Shown here: one piece after another, positions 40,154 through 48,951 of the stretch
How positions within the stretch are numbered: the stretch's first letter is position 1
Layout: every line of letters begins with the position of its first letter
NCBI RefSeq assembly: GCF_051124815.1
Contig: NZ_CP118485.1
Location: forward strand, 2,666,001 to 2,730,000
Origin: Azospirillum sp051124815
Lineage (GTDB): Bacteria > Pseudomonadota > Alphaproteobacteria > Azospirillales > Azospirillaceae
DNA length: 64,000 bases
Direction: 5' to 3'
Program-made: the position numbers and the translations under genes
The notes under the pieces: model-generated
The model's input: only the letters and a program-made list of their open reading frames with translations
What the model was told of the DNA's origin: nothing
The model's database searches: none

Positions 40154-40399
40154 ATGAGCGAATTCTTCCACATGGGCGGGTATGCCGCCTACGTCTGGCC
40201 GGCCTACGGCATCGCCACCCTGGTCCTGCTGGGCCTGCTGGCCGCCACCTGGAAGGGGCTGCGCAACGCCGAGGCGACGCTGAAGGCGCTGGAAAGCGCC
40301 CGCCCGGCCCGCCGCCGCACCCGCAATGGCTCCAACAACTCTGGCCGGAAAACGGCCGATCGGAACGCCGGAGCGCCGGCGGAAGCGAGCGAAGGATGA
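40154..40399 (+). CDS. ccmD: Heme exporter protein CcmD
   Basis: An 81-residue small membrane protein with one transmembrane helix (about 11-33, 'GGYAAYVWPAYGIATLVLLGLL') after a short periplasmic N-terminus, then a basic tail. CcmD is required to release holo-CcmE from CcmABC. Position between ccmC and ccmE and the 'YAAYVWPAYG' signature identify it. Confidence 0.9.
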   Translation: MSEFFHMGGYAAYVWPAYGIATLVLLGLLAATWKGLRNAEATLKALESARPARRRTRNGSNNSGRKTADRNAGAPAEASEG

Positions 40400-40860
40400 C
40401 CCGCAAGAAACGCCGCCTCTACATGCTGGGCCTCGCCCTTCTCGGGCTGGGCACGGCGACCGCCCTGGCGCTGACCGCCTTCCAGGACAACATCGTCTTC
40501 TTCTACAGCCCCAGCCAGCTGCAGACCCAGCATGTGGGCGACCGCAATTTCCGCCTGGGCGGGTTGGTCGAGGAAGGCAGCGTCAAGAAGCAGCCGGACG
40601 GCGTCACCACCGCCTTCCGCGTCACCGACACCGCCAACACGGTGGACGTCCGCTATCGCGGCCAGCTGCCCGACCTGTTCCGCGAGGGCCAGGGCGTGGT
40701 TGCCGAGGGCCGGATGACCGGCGGCGTCTTCGTCGCGCGCGAGGTGCTGGCCAAGCATGACGAGAACTACATGCCGCCGGAGGTGTCGGAGGCGTTGAAG
40801 CAGGCCGGCGTCTACAAGAAGCCGGCGGAGTCCGAGACCAAGACCGCGAAGAAGGAGTAG
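40396..40860 (+). CDS. ccmE: Heme chaperone CcmE
   Basis: A periplasmic, membrane-anchored heme chaperone. The 154-residue product has an N-terminal anchor helix (about 8-28) and an OB-fold. The covalent heme motif is LAKHDENYMPPE, with His121 and Tyr125. It overlaps ccmD by four bases and precedes ccmF by seven. Confidence 0.95.
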   Translation: MTRKKRRLYMLGLALLGLGTATALALTAFQDNIVFFYSPSQLQTQHVGDRNFRLGGLVEEGSVKKQPDGVTTAFRVTDTANTVDVRYRGQLPDLFREGQGVVAEGRMTGGVFVAREVLAKHDENYMPPEVSEALKQAGVYKKPAESETKTAKKE

Positions 40861-40867
40861 CGGGCCC

Positions 40868-42862
40868 GTGATCCCCGAACTCGGCCATTACGCGCTGGTG
40901 CTGGCGCTGTTCGTCGCGCTGGTGCAGTCGGTCCCGCCGCTGGTCGGCGCCGCCACCCGCAACACCGCCTGGATGAACGTCGCGGTGCCCGCGGCCATCG
41001 CCCAGATGCTGCTGGTGCTGATCGCATACGGCGCGCTGACCTGGGCGCATGTGGTGTCCGATTTCAGCGTGCTGAACGTGGTGCAGAACAGCCACTCGGC
41101 CAAGCCGATGCTCTACAAGGTGTCGGGCGTCTGGGGCAACCACGAGGGATCGATGATCCTGTGGATCGTCATGCTGACGATCTTCGGCGCCGCCGTGGCC
41201 GTGTTCGGGCGCAACCTGCCGCCGACCTTGAAGGCGCGGGTTCTGGCGGTCCAGGGCCTGATCGGGGTCGGGTTCCTGCTGTTCATCCTGATCACCTCCA
41301 ACCCCTTCATCCGCGTCTTCCCGGCGCCGCTGGACGGCAACGACCTGAACCCGCTGCTGCAGGACCCCGGCCTCGCCTTCCACCCGCCCTTCCTCTATGC
41401 CGGCTATGTCGGCTTCTCCATGGCCTTCTCCTTCGCCGTCGCCGCCTTGATCGAGGGGCGGGTCGATCCCGCCTGGGCGCGCTGGGTGCGGCCCTGGACG
41501 TTGGCGGCGTGGTCGACCCTGACCATGGGCATCGCCATGGGCTCCTGGTGGGCCTATTACGAGCTGGGCTGGGGCGGCTGGTGGTACTGGGACCCGGTGG
41601 AGAACGCCTCCTTCATGCCCTGGCTGGCCGGCACCGCGCTGCTGCACTCCGCCATCGTGGTGGAGAAGCGCGACGCGCTGAAGAGCTGGACCATCCTGCT
41701 GGCCATCGTCACCTTCTCGCTGTCGCTGATGGGCACCTTCCTGGTGCGCTCCGGCATCCTGACCTCGGTCCACGCCTTCGCCGTCGATCCCAAGCGCGGC
41801 GTCTTCATCCTGGTGCTTCTGGCCATCGCCACCGGCGGCTCGCTGCTGCTCTACAGCCTGCGGGCGCCGTCCTTGAAGGCGGGCGGACTGTTCGCGCCGA
41901 TCAGCCGCGAAGGGGCGCTGGTGCTGAACAACCTGCTGCTGTCCACCGCGACGGCGACGGTGTTCATCGGCACGCTCTATCCGCTGTTCCTCGACATCAT
42001 GAAGCTGGGCAAGGTGTCGGTCGGCGCGCCCTTCTTCAACGCCACCTTCATTCCGGTCGCCATCCCGGTGGTGATCGCCATGGTGGTCGGTCCCTACCTG
42101 TCCTGGAAACGGGCGGACCTGGGGGCAGCGCTGAGCCGGCTGTGGGTGGCCGGCGTCGCCGTGGTGATCGCGGTCGCCATCACCGCCTATGTCAAGGCGG
42201 GCGGCGGACCGCTGATGGCACTGGTCGGCATCGCGCTCGCCGCCTGGGCCTTCGTCGGCTCGCTGGTGGAGTTCGCCGACCGCATCGCCCTGTTCCGCAC
42301 GTCCTTCCGCAACAGCTGGAACCGCGCGGTGCATCTGCCGCGCAGCAGCTGGGGCATGACCATCGCCCATGCCAGCATCGGCCTGTCGATCCTGGGCATG
42401 ACCGGCACCTCGGCCTGGCAGACGGAATCCATCACGTCGATGAAGCCGGGCGACCGGACCAGCGTCGCCGGCTACGAGTTCCACTTCGACAGCGTCGGGC
42501 TGGTCAACGGCCCGAACTTCAAGGCGGAGCGCGGCGTCTTCACGGTGACGAAGGAGGGACGGCCCATCGCCACGCTGGAGCCGGAACGCCGCAGCTACAG
42601 CACCACCCGCATGACCACCACGGAATCGGCCATCCACACCACGGTCTTCTCCGACCTGTATGTGGCGCTGGGCGACCCGACGCAGAACGGCACCGCCTGG
42701 ATCGTCCGCATCTATCACCACCCGCTGGTACCGTGGATCTGGATCGGCGGCGTCGGCATGATGCTGGGCGGGCTGGTGAGCCTGACCGACCGCCGCTTCC
42801 GCATCGGCGCGCCCGAACGCCGCCGTGTGGCCGGAAAATCGGCCCCGCTGCCGGCCGAATGA
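40868..42862 (+). CDS. ccmF: Heme lyase subunit CcmF
   Basis: The large subunit of the CcmFHI cytochrome c synthetase, an inner-membrane protein of 664 residues with about 15 transmembrane helices. The WWD domain reads 'GWGGWWYWDPVENASFMPW', and conserved His residues appear in 'GVWGNHEGS' and 'HPPFLYAGYVG'. A periplasmic loop near the C-terminus carries the terminal domain. The start is GTG 40868. Confidence 0.96.
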   Translation: MIPELGHYALVLALFVALVQSVPPLVGAATRNTAWMNVAVPAAIAQMLLVLIAYGALTWAHVVSDFSVLNVVQNSHSAKPMLYKVSGVWGNHEGSMILWIVMLTIFGAAVAVFGRNLPPTLKARVLAVQGLIGVGFLLFILITSNPFIRVFPAPLDGNDLNPLLQDPGLAFHPPFLYAGYVGFSMAFSFAVAALIEGRVDPAWARWVRPWTLAAWSTLTMGIAMGSWWAYYELGWGGWWYWDPVENASFMPWLAGTALLHSAIVVEKRDALKSWTILLAIVTFSLSLMGTFLVRSGILTSVHAFAVDPKRGVFILVLLAIATGGSLLLYSLRAPSLKAGGLFAPISREGALVLNNLLLSTATATVFIGTLYPLFLDIMKLGKVSVGAPFFNATFIPVAIPVVIAMVVGPYLSWKRADLGAALSRLWVAGVAVVIAVAITAYVKAGGGPLMALVGIALAAWAFVGSLVEFADRIALFRTSFRNSWNRAVHLPRSSWGMTIAHASIGLSILGMTGTSAWQTESITSMKPGDRTSVAGYEFHFDSVGLVNGPNFKAERGVFTVTKEGRPIATLEPERRSYSTTRMTTTESAIHTTVFSDLYVALGDPTQNGTAWIVRIYHHPLVPWIWIGGVGMMLGGLVSLTDRRFRIGAPERRRVAGKSAPLPAE

Positions 42863-42875
42863 GGACCAAGACAAG

Positions 42876-43415
42876 ATGCGCCGCCTTCTGTACCTGCTGC
42901 CCTTCCTGCTGTTCATCGGGGTGGGCGTGGCCTTCTACCTGGGGTTCGAGCGTGACCCGCGCGACATCCCGTCGGCCCTGATCGACAAGCCGGCCCCGAC
43001 CTTCGACCTGCCGGCCATTCCGGGGCAACCGGCCACCGGCGGCCTGTCCTCGGCCAAGCTGGAGGGCGACGTGACGCTGGTGAACGTCTTCGCCTCCTGG
43101 TGCATCCCCTGCAAGGCGGAGCATCCCGTCATCACCCGCCTGTCGCGGGAGCAGGGGGTGACGGTCTACGGCATAAACTACAAGGACAAGCCGGAGGACG
43201 CGCTGACCTGGCTGGCGCGCAACGGAAACCCCTATGCCGCCATCGGCGCCGACCAGGACGGCCGGGTGTCGATCGACTGGGGCGTCTACGGCGTGCCGGA
43301 AAGCTACCTGATCGACCGCAAGGGCCGCATCCGCTACAAGCATGTCGGCCCGCTGACCCCGCAGGTGGTGGAGGAGCAGATCCTCCCCATGGTCAAGCAT
43401 CTGAGGCAGGGCTGA
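42876..43415 (+). CDS. ccmG: Thiol:disulfide interchange protein CcmG/DsbE
   Basis: A membrane-anchored thioredoxin-like reductant that keeps apocytochrome CxxCH thiols reduced. The 179-residue product has an N-terminal anchor (about 3-23) and the active site FASWCIPCKAEHP, with Cys76 and Cys79. The cis-proline segment 'YGVPESYLIDRKG' is present. Its stop overlaps the ccmH start by one base (TGATG). Confidence 0.95.
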   Translation: MRRLLYLLPFLLFIGVGVAFYLGFERDPRDIPSALIDKPAPTFDLPAIPGQPATGGLSSAKLEGDVTLVNVFASWCIPCKAEHPVITRLSREQGVTVYGINYKDKPEDALTWLARNGNPYAAIGADQDGRVSIDWGVYGVPESYLIDRKGRIRYKHVGPLTPQVVEEQILPMVKHLRQG

Positions 43416-43885
43416 TGAAGCGCCTCCTTCTCGCCGCCCTGCTGGCGCTGTCGACGCTCTCCCCCGCCCTGGCCGTCCAGCCGGACGAGGTGCTGAAGGA
43501 CCCGGCGCTGGAATCCCGCGCCCGCGCCATCAGCCAGGAGCTGCGCTGCCTCGTCTGCCAGAACCAGTCGATCGACGACAGCAACGCGCCGCTGGCCCGC
43601 GACCTGAGGATTCTGGTGCGCGACCGGCTGAAGGCCGGCGACAGCGACGACAGGGTGATGGAGTTCGTCACCGACCGTTACGGCGACTATGTGCTGCTGC
43701 GGCCGCCCTTCAAGGCGACCACGCTGGTGCTGTGGATCGGCCCCTTCGCCGTGCTGCTGCTGGGGGCGGTCGGCACCTTCCTGTTCCTGCGCGGGCGGCG
43801 CGGTGTCGCCGCCGGCGCCGACACCGCTCCCCTGAGCGCGGATGAGCGGCGGCGGCTGGACGCCCTGCTGCGGAAAGACGACTGA
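43415..43885 (+). CDS. ccmH: Cytochrome c maturation protein CcmH
   Basis: Thiol-redox subunit of the heme ligation complex. The 156-residue product has a cleavable signal (about 1-20, ending SPALA) and the RCLVCQNQ motif with Cys45 and Cys48. A single transmembrane helix lies near 103-125. It is short, like the E. coli CcmH N-terminal half; the TPR half is the separate ccmI gene that follows with another TGATG overlap. Confidence 0.94.
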   Translation: MKRLLLAALLALSTLSPALAVQPDEVLKDPALESRARAISQELRCLVCQNQSIDDSNAPLARDLRILVRDRLKAGDSDDRVMEFVTDRYGDYVLLRPPFKATTLVLWIGPFAVLLLGAVGTFLFLRGRRGVAAGADTAPLSADERRRLDALLRKDD

Positions 43886-45306
43886 TGCTGTTCTGGATTT
43901 TCGCCGCCGTCCTGACCGCGGCCGTTCTGCTGCTGCTGGTGCCGCCGCTGCTGCGCTCGGCCGGATCCGGGCATGACCTTGTCCCTGGCCGCGAAGAGTT
44001 CGACCGCGAGGTCTATCGCGACCAGCTGGACGAGCTGGAGCGGGACCGGGCGCGCGGCCTGATCAACGACGCCCAGATGGAGGCGGCCAAGGCGGAGATC
44101 GCCCGGCGCATGCTGGCGACCGCCGAGAAGAACGGCAACGCCGGTGCGCCGGCGACGGCGCGCAGCGGGCGCCTGCTGGCGGTGCTGCTGGCGGTGCTGC
44201 TGCCGGTCGGTGCGCTCGCGGTCTACGGCTCGGTCGGCCGTCCCGACCTGCCGGCACAGCCGCTGGCCTCGCGCAATCTGGAGCAGGAGCGCGGCGGCCC
44301 GCCCAAGAGCGTGCTGGCCGCCATGGACAAGCTGAAGGCCCAGCTGGCGGAGAATCCCAACGATCTGCAGGGCTGGCTGATCCTGGGCCAGGCCTATGCC
44401 AAGATGGGCCGCAACACCGACGCGGCCGACGCGCTGCGCCACGCCGTCGCCCTGAACAAGGACGATGTCGAGGTGCAGGGCCTGTTCGGCGAGACGCTGG
44501 TCTCCGCCAATGACGGCATGGTGCCGGAGGAGGCGGTGACCGCCTTCGACGCCGTGCTCGCCAAGGAACCCAAGGACCCGCGCGCCCGCTTCTTCGCCGC
44601 GCTTGCCCGCTATCAGGCCGGCGACCAGCAGGGGGCGCTGGACCGCTGGAGCGCGCTGATGGCGGAATCGCCGGCCGACGCGCCGTGGGTGCCGGTCTTG
44701 CGCGACCAGATCCGCGAGGCCGCGGTGGCACTGAACCTCGACCCCGCCAAGGTGACGCCGCAGCCGCTGCCGCCGGAACAGAAGGAGCAGGCGGCGCAAG
44801 CTCAGCCGGGTGGTCCGCAGGGCGCACCCAACGCTCCGCCGAATATGGCCGGCCAGGACGAGATGATCCGCGGCATGGTCGCCAACCTCGCCGCAAAGCT
44901 GGACGCCGACCCGTCGGACGTCGATGGCTGGCTGAAGCTCGCCCGTTCCTATGGCGTGCTGGGCGAACCGGCCAAGGCGCTGGACGCCGCCCGCAAGGCG
45001 CGCGAGCGGGCGCCGGAGCGCGCCGACGTGCAGGTCGCCTACGCCAACGCCGTGCTGCAGACCCAGCCACGCAACGAGACGCCGAAGCCGCTGCCGGAAG
45101 AGGCCACCTCCGCCCTGCGTCTGGCGCTGAAGGCGGAGCCGGACAACAAGGACGCGCTGTGGCTGCTCGGCCTCGACGCCATGATGTCGGGCCGCAAGGA
45201 CGAAGCGGCCGACCATTGGGGCAAGCTGATCACCCAGTTCAAACCGAGCGACCCCGAATACACCCTGTTGAAGGGGCGTTTGGACGCGTTGAAGGCCGGC
45301 GGCTGA
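43885..45306 (+). CDS. ccmI: Cytochrome c biogenesis factor CcmI
   Basis: The apocytochrome chaperone subunit of the ligation complex. The 473-residue product starts with two transmembrane helices separated by a cytoplasmic loop (about 2-22 and 95-113, with the 'DQLDELERDRARGLI' leucine-zipper-like stretch between). A periplasmic part with tetratricopeptide-type repeats follows (about 145-240 and 325-465, 'LQGWLILGQAYAKMGR', 'VDGWLKLARSYGVLGE'). Closes the ccm cluster. Confidence 0.92.
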   Translation: MLFWIFAAVLTAAVLLLLVPPLLRSAGSGHDLVPGREEFDREVYRDQLDELERDRARGLINDAQMEAAKAEIARRMLATAEKNGNAGAPATARSGRLLAVLLAVLLPVGALAVYGSVGRPDLPAQPLASRNLEQERGGPPKSVLAAMDKLKAQLAENPNDLQGWLILGQAYAKMGRNTDAADALRHAVALNKDDVEVQGLFGETLVSANDGMVPEEAVTAFDAVLAKEPKDPRARFFAALARYQAGDQQGALDRWSALMAESPADAPWVPVLRDQIREAAVALNLDPAKVTPQPLPPEQKEQAAQAQPGGPQGAPNAPPNMAGQDEMIRGMVANLAAKLDADPSDVDGWLKLARSYGVLGEPAKALDAARKARERAPERADVQVAYANAVLQTQPRNETPKPLPEEATSALRLALKAEPDNKDALWLLGLDAMMSGRKDEAADHWGKLITQFKPSDPEYTLLKGRLDALKAGG

Positions 45307-45440
45307 CGGCCGCCGCCGCCGCCGTCCTTTCTTGGGACATCTTTTCTTTCGCGTTGCGGCAACACACATTGACAGGGGCGGGCCGACGGGCTTTATCCGT
45401 CGGCACCGCCCTTTTCGTTTCCGCAGAAGGTTCCGCGCCG

Positions 45441-46016
45441 ATGACCCGCAGACGACTGCCCACGCCCGACGAGCGGCGCCTGTGGCGGCTCGCCATGCGC
45501 GACGCCGAACCGATGCCGGGCCGCGCGGTCGAGGCAGAGCCGGAACCGGTGACGACCATGGCGGAACTGGTCGAGGAGCCGGTGGCGACCAGCCTCGCCC
45601 CGCCGCCGACCGCCCGGCAATTCCCTGCCCCGCCCCGTCCTGCCCGGCCGAGCCATCCGCCGCTGACGCCCGGTTCGACCGCCAACATCGACCGCCGCAC
45701 CGGCGACCGCTTCCGCCGCGGCGAACTGGAGATCGACGGCCGCATCGACCTGCACGGCATGACCCAGGCCCAGGCGCACAATGCGCTTGCCGCCTTCGTC
45801 CACCGCGCCTGGAACGAGGGGCGGCGCTGCGTTCTGGTCATCACCGGCAAGGGTAGCTTCGGCGGTCTGGGCGTGCTGCGTCAGGCCACCCCCCGCTGGC
45901 TGGCGGATCCGGCCCTGCGCCCGATGGTGCTGGCGATCCAGCCGGCCCGGCCGAAGGATGGCGGCGACGGTGCGTTGTATGTCTTGATCAAACGGCGGCG
46001 CGACCGTAAGGACTGA
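45441..46016 (+). CDS. Smr-domain protein
   Basis: A 191-residue protein with a Pro-rich N-terminal half and a C-terminal Smr domain (about 95-190). 'IDGRIDLHGMTQAQAHNALAAF' contains the DxH motif, and 'CVLVITGKGSFGGLGVLR' the TGKG motif. Smr domains have nicking endonuclease or RNA-cleaving activity. Alphaproteobacterial members often sit near mltA/hslU genes; here it follows ccmI by 134 bases. Confidence 0.88.
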   Translation: MTRRRLPTPDERRLWRLAMRDAEPMPGRAVEAEPEPVTTMAELVEEPVATSLAPPPTARQFPAPPRPARPSHPPLTPGSTANIDRRTGDRFRRGELEIDGRIDLHGMTQAQAHNALAAFVHRAWNEGRRCVLVITGKGSFGGLGVLRQATPRWLADPALRPMVLAIQPARPKDGGDGALYVLIKRRRDRKD

Positions 46017-46040
46017 GTCCCACACAGTCAGGGACTCCAC

Positions 46041-46439
46041 ATGACTCCGTTCGGCGAACGGGTCCGGTCGCTGCGCAACGCCAAGGGCGTGACGCTGAAG
46101 CAGATGGCGACCGACCTGTCCATCTCGTCCGCCTATCTGTCGGCCCTGGAACATGGCAAGCGCGGCCAGCCGTCGCCGCAGCTGGTCCGGCAGATCTGCG
46201 CCTATTTCGGCATCATCTGGGACGAGGCGGAGGAACTGGAACGGCTGGCGGATCTGTCGCATCCCCGCGTGACGGTGGACACCGCAGGGCTGAGCGCGAG
46301 AGCGACCGAGCTTGCCAACCGGCTGTCGGAACGCATCGGCGATCTCGACGAGGAGGGGATCGAGGCGATCCTGGCGATTTTGGACGCGGTGCCGCCGAAG
46401 AAGGGAACGCGGCGGCGGGTGGGGGTGCGGCGGCGGTAG
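46041..46439 (+). CDS. XRE-family regulator
   Basis: A 132-residue DNA-binding protein with an N-terminal Cro/C1 HTH (about 6-70, 'LRNAKGVTLKQMATDLSISSAYLSALEHGKRG', quoted here only as the region). A helical dimerisation part follows, and a basic tail (KKGTRRRVGVRRR). It starts 24 bases after the smr gene, where the Smr-XRE pairing is common in alphaproteobacteria. Targets unknown. Confidence 0.85.
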   Translation: MTPFGERVRSLRNAKGVTLKQMATDLSISSAYLSALEHGKRGQPSPQLVRQICAYFGIIWDEAEELERLADLSHPRVTVDTAGLSARATELANRLSERIGDLDEEGIEAILAILDAVPPKKGTRRRVGVRRR

Positions 46440-46464
46440 GGAGTTGGGCGGGTGTCGGCTTCGA

Positions 46465-46630
46465 TTGCCCCCACCTAGCCTCCCCCGCTGGGCGGGGGAG
46501 GGACTGCCGCCGCCTTCCCGAACAAGCGCTTATCCCCTCCCCCGCCCAGCTCTCGCACAAAGCTCCGCTTTGTGCTGACGCGGCAGGCGGACCATAGGTC
46601 CGCTGAGAGCGGGGGAGGATTAAGGTGGGG
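46465..46630. repeat. GC-rich palindromic repeat (second family), copy 2
   Basis: CCTCCCCCGC-TGG-GCGGGGGAGG plus GACTGCCGCCG matches the unit at 13221. A second arm (CCCCTCCCCCGC...GCGGGGGAGG) and an inner AAAGC...GCTTT hairpin (about 46560-46573) follow. It separates the XRE gene from the convergent HIT gene and may act as a termination structure. Confidence 0.55.
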
Positions 46631-46643
46631 GTTTAACTTCGCC

Positions 46644-47012
46644 TCAAGCCTTCCCGATCATCCGACCCAGGTCGCGGCCGGCGAAGATGTGGATGTGCAG
46701 GTGCGGCACTTCCTGATGCGCGGCCTCGCCGCAGTTGGACAGCACGCGGTAACCGGGACCGTCGGCGCCGACCATGCGGGCGACCTCGCCCACCGCGCGG
46801 AACAGGCCGGCGATCTCGGCGTCCGACGCCTTGGCGGTGAAATCGTCCATGTCCATGTAGGCGCCCTTGGGGATCACCAGAACATGGGTCGGGGTCTGCG
46901 GCTCGATGTCGTGGAAGGCGAGCGCGTGTTCGGTCTCATGCACCTTCTTGCACGGGATTTCGCCGCGCAGGATGCGGGCGAACACGTTGTTGGCGTCATA
47001 GCTCTTGGCCAT
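46644..47012 (-). CDS. HIT-family nucleotide hydrolase (HinT-like)
   Basis: A 122-residue histidine-triad protein. The motif HLHIHIF gives His104, His106 and His108, and the N-terminal 'FARILRGEIPCKKVHE' is typical of HinT. Members hydrolyse nucleoside phosphoramidates. It is the last gene of the his cluster, 30 bases after hisE, an arrangement seen in many alphaproteobacteria. Confidence 0.94.
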   Translation of the reverse strand: MAKSYDANNVFARILRGEIPCKKVHETEHALAFHDIEPQTPTHVLVIPKGAYMDMDDFTAKASDAEIAGLFRAVGEVARMVGADGPGYRVLSNCGEAAHQEVPHLHIHIFAGRDLGRMIGKA

Positions 47013-47042
47013 CGCATGCGTCCTCTTGCTGGGGGGTCCCGC

Positions 47043-47396
47043 TCAAGCCTTACGGGACTTCTTCTCGTCGATGCCGCTGGTGCCCTCGCGCTGGGCGAGC
47101 TTGCTCCAGACCTCGGCAGGATCCAGCCCGGTGTCGGCCCACAGCACCAGCAGGTGATAGAGCAGGTCGGCGGATTCGGCGGCCAGCGCCGCATTGTCGC
47201 CGCGCACCGCCTCCAGGATCGCCTCCACCGCCTCCTCGCCCACCTTCTGGGCGATCTTGGCGGTGCCGCGGCTGTAGAGCTTCGCGGTGTAGGAGGTTTC
47301 CGGATCCGCCCCCTTGCGGGCCAGAACTGTGGCGAACAGCCGGTCGAGCACCTCGGCCGACGGCAGGGCCGGCGCGGCGGGCTTCTTGTCACCCAT
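47043..47396 (-). CDS. hisE: Phosphoribosyl-ATP pyrophosphatase
   Basis: Second step of histidine synthesis, hydrolysing PR-ATP to PR-AMP. The 117-residue all-alpha MazG-like protein includes 'KIAQKVGEEAVEAILEAV', the Mg-binding EExxE-type helix, and 'ESADLLYHLLVLWADTGL', which carries the ExxD. Its start overlaps the end of hisF by eight bases. hisI (cyclohydrolase) is not present in the window. Confidence 0.94.
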   Translation of the reverse strand: MGDKKPAAPALPSAEVLDRLFATVLARKGADPETSYTAKLYSRGTAKIAQKVGEEAVEAILEAVRGDNAALAAESADLLYHLLVLWADTGLDPAEVWSKLAQREGTSGIDEKKSRKA

Positions 47397-48174
47397 TTGC
47401 GGTCTCCACGGCCTTGGCCGGCCGCACCGGGATGCCGGCGGCGCTCAGCGCCGCCTTGGCCTGCCCGATGGTGTAGGTGCCGAAATGGAAGATCGAGGCG
47501 GCGAGCACCGCTGTGGCGTGGCCCTCGCGGATGCCCTCCACCAGATGGTCGAGCGTGCCGACGCCGCCGGACGCGATCACCGGAACGCGGATCGAGTCCG
47601 CCACCGTGCGCGTCAGTTCCAGGTCGAAGCCGCTCTTGGTGCCGTCGCGGTCCATCGAGGTCAGCAGGATTTCGCCCGCCCCCAGCGATTCCATCCGCTT
47701 GGCCCACTCCACCGCGTCGATGCCGGTGGCGTTGCGCCCGCCATGGGTGAAGACCTCCCATTTGCCGGGAGCGACCTTCTTGGCGTCGATGGCGACGACG
47801 ATGCATTGGGCGCCGAACTTCTCGGCGCCTTCGCGCACGAAGTCGGGACGGTGGATCGCCGCGGTGTTGATCGACACCTTGTCGGCGCCGGCCAGCAGCA
47901 GCTTGCGGATGTCGTCCACCGTGCGCACGCCGCCGCCGACGGTCAGCGGCATGAAGACCTGCTCCGCCGTCCGCCGCACCACGTCGAAGATGGTGTCGCG
48001 GTTCTCGTGGCTGGCGGTGATGTCGAGGAAGGTCAACTCGTCGGCCCCCTCGCGGTCATAGACGCGGGCCTGTTCCACCGGATCGCCGGCATCGATCAGA
48101 TCGACGAAATTGACCCCCTTGACCACCCGGCCGTCCTTGACGTCCAGGCAGGGGATGACGCGCATCTTCAGCAT
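47389..48174 (-). CDS. hisF: Imidazole glycerol phosphate synthase, cyclase subunit
   Basis: Forms imidazole glycerol phosphate and AICAR from PRFAR and ammonia supplied by HisH. The 261-residue TIM barrel has catalytic Asp11 in IPCLDVKDG and Asp130 in VVAIDAKKV. The phosphate loops include 'PLTVGGGVRT' and 'VIASGGVGTLDHL'. It is translationally coupled to hisA upstream and hisE downstream. Confidence 0.97.
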   Translation of the reverse strand: MLKMRVIPCLDVKDGRVVKGVNFVDLIDAGDPVEQARVYDREGADELTFLDITASHENRDTIFDVVRRTAEQVFMPLTVGGGVRTVDDIRKLLLAGADKVSINTAAIHRPDFVREGAEKFGAQCIVVAIDAKKVAPGKWEVFTHGGRNATGIDAVEWAKRMESLGAGEILLTSMDRDGTKSGFDLELTRTVADSIRVPVIASGGVGTLDHLVEGIREGHATAVLAASIFHFGTYTIGQAKAALSAAGIPVRPAKAVETANG

Positions 48175-48920
48175 CAGTCGGCGTCCTCGACGGCGGGGGC
48201 GGAGAGCAGGGCCAGCGCCTCCTTGGGATCGATCCGGCCGTCATACAGCGCACGGCCGCAGATCACGCCCTCGATCCCGGTATCCTCTTCCAGCTTCAGC
48301 GCCTTGAGGTCCTCGATGGAGGAGACGCCGCCGGACGCGATCACCGGGGTGGTCAGGTGGAAGGCGAGATCGGAGGTCGATTCCACGTTGACGCCGCCCA
48401 TGGCGCCGTCGCGGTTGATGTCGGTGTAGATGATGGCGGCGACACCGCAATCCTCGAACTTCAGCGCCAGATCCAGCGCCTTGATGTCGGAGGTCTCGGC
48501 CCATCCGGCCACCGCGACATAGCCCTCGCGCGCGTCGATGCCGACGGCGACCTTGCCGGGGAACTCGCGGCAGGCGGCCTTCACCAATTCCGGATCGCGC
48601 AGCGCCACCGTGCCCAGGATGACGCGGCTGATGCCCTTCTCCAGCCACATGCCGATGGTGTTCAGATCGCGGATGCCGCCGCCGAGCTGGACCGGGATGG
48701 TCACCGACTTCAGGATGCTTTCAACCGCGGCCCCGTTCACCGGCTTGCCTTCGAAGGCGCCGTTGAGGTCGACCAGATGCAGCCATTCGAAGCCCTGGCT
48801 CTGGAACAGGCGGGCCTGTTCGCCGGGATCGGTGTTGAAGACCGTGGCCTGGCTCATCTCGCCGCGCAGCAGGCGGACGCAGGCACCGTCCTTGAGGTCG
48901 ATGGCGGGATAGATGATCAT
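48174..48920 (-). CDS. hisA: Phosphoribosylformimino-5-aminoimidazole carboxamide ribotide isomerase
   Basis: Isomerises ProFAR to PRFAR. The 248-residue TIM barrel has catalytic Asp8 in IYPAIDLKDG and Asp129 in VAVGIDAREG. The phosphate loops 'VQLGGGIRD' and 'VIASGGVSS' are present. The ATG at 48920 gives the canonical MIIYPAIDL; longer readings upstream run into the intergenic gap. One-base overlap with hisF. Confidence 0.97.
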   Translation of the reverse strand: MIIYPAIDLKDGACVRLLRGEMSQATVFNTDPGEQARLFQSQGFEWLHLVDLNGAFEGKPVNGAAVESILKSVTIPVQLGGGIRDLNTIGMWLEKGISRVILGTVALRDPELVKAACREFPGKVAVGIDAREGYVAVAGWAETSDIKALDLALKFEDCGVAAIIYTDINRDGAMGGVNVESTSDLAFHLTTPVIASGGVSSIEDLKALKLEEDTGIEGVICGRALYDGRIDPKEALALLSAPAVEDAD

Positions 48921-48951
48921 CGCGGGCGTCTTCCTATGGCGTGGCTGGCGG

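Noticed and set aside
40622..42916. A very long antisense frame across ccmE/ccmF.
   Set aside because: Composition is typical of the reverse complement of membrane-protein codons; ccmF on the other strand is certain.
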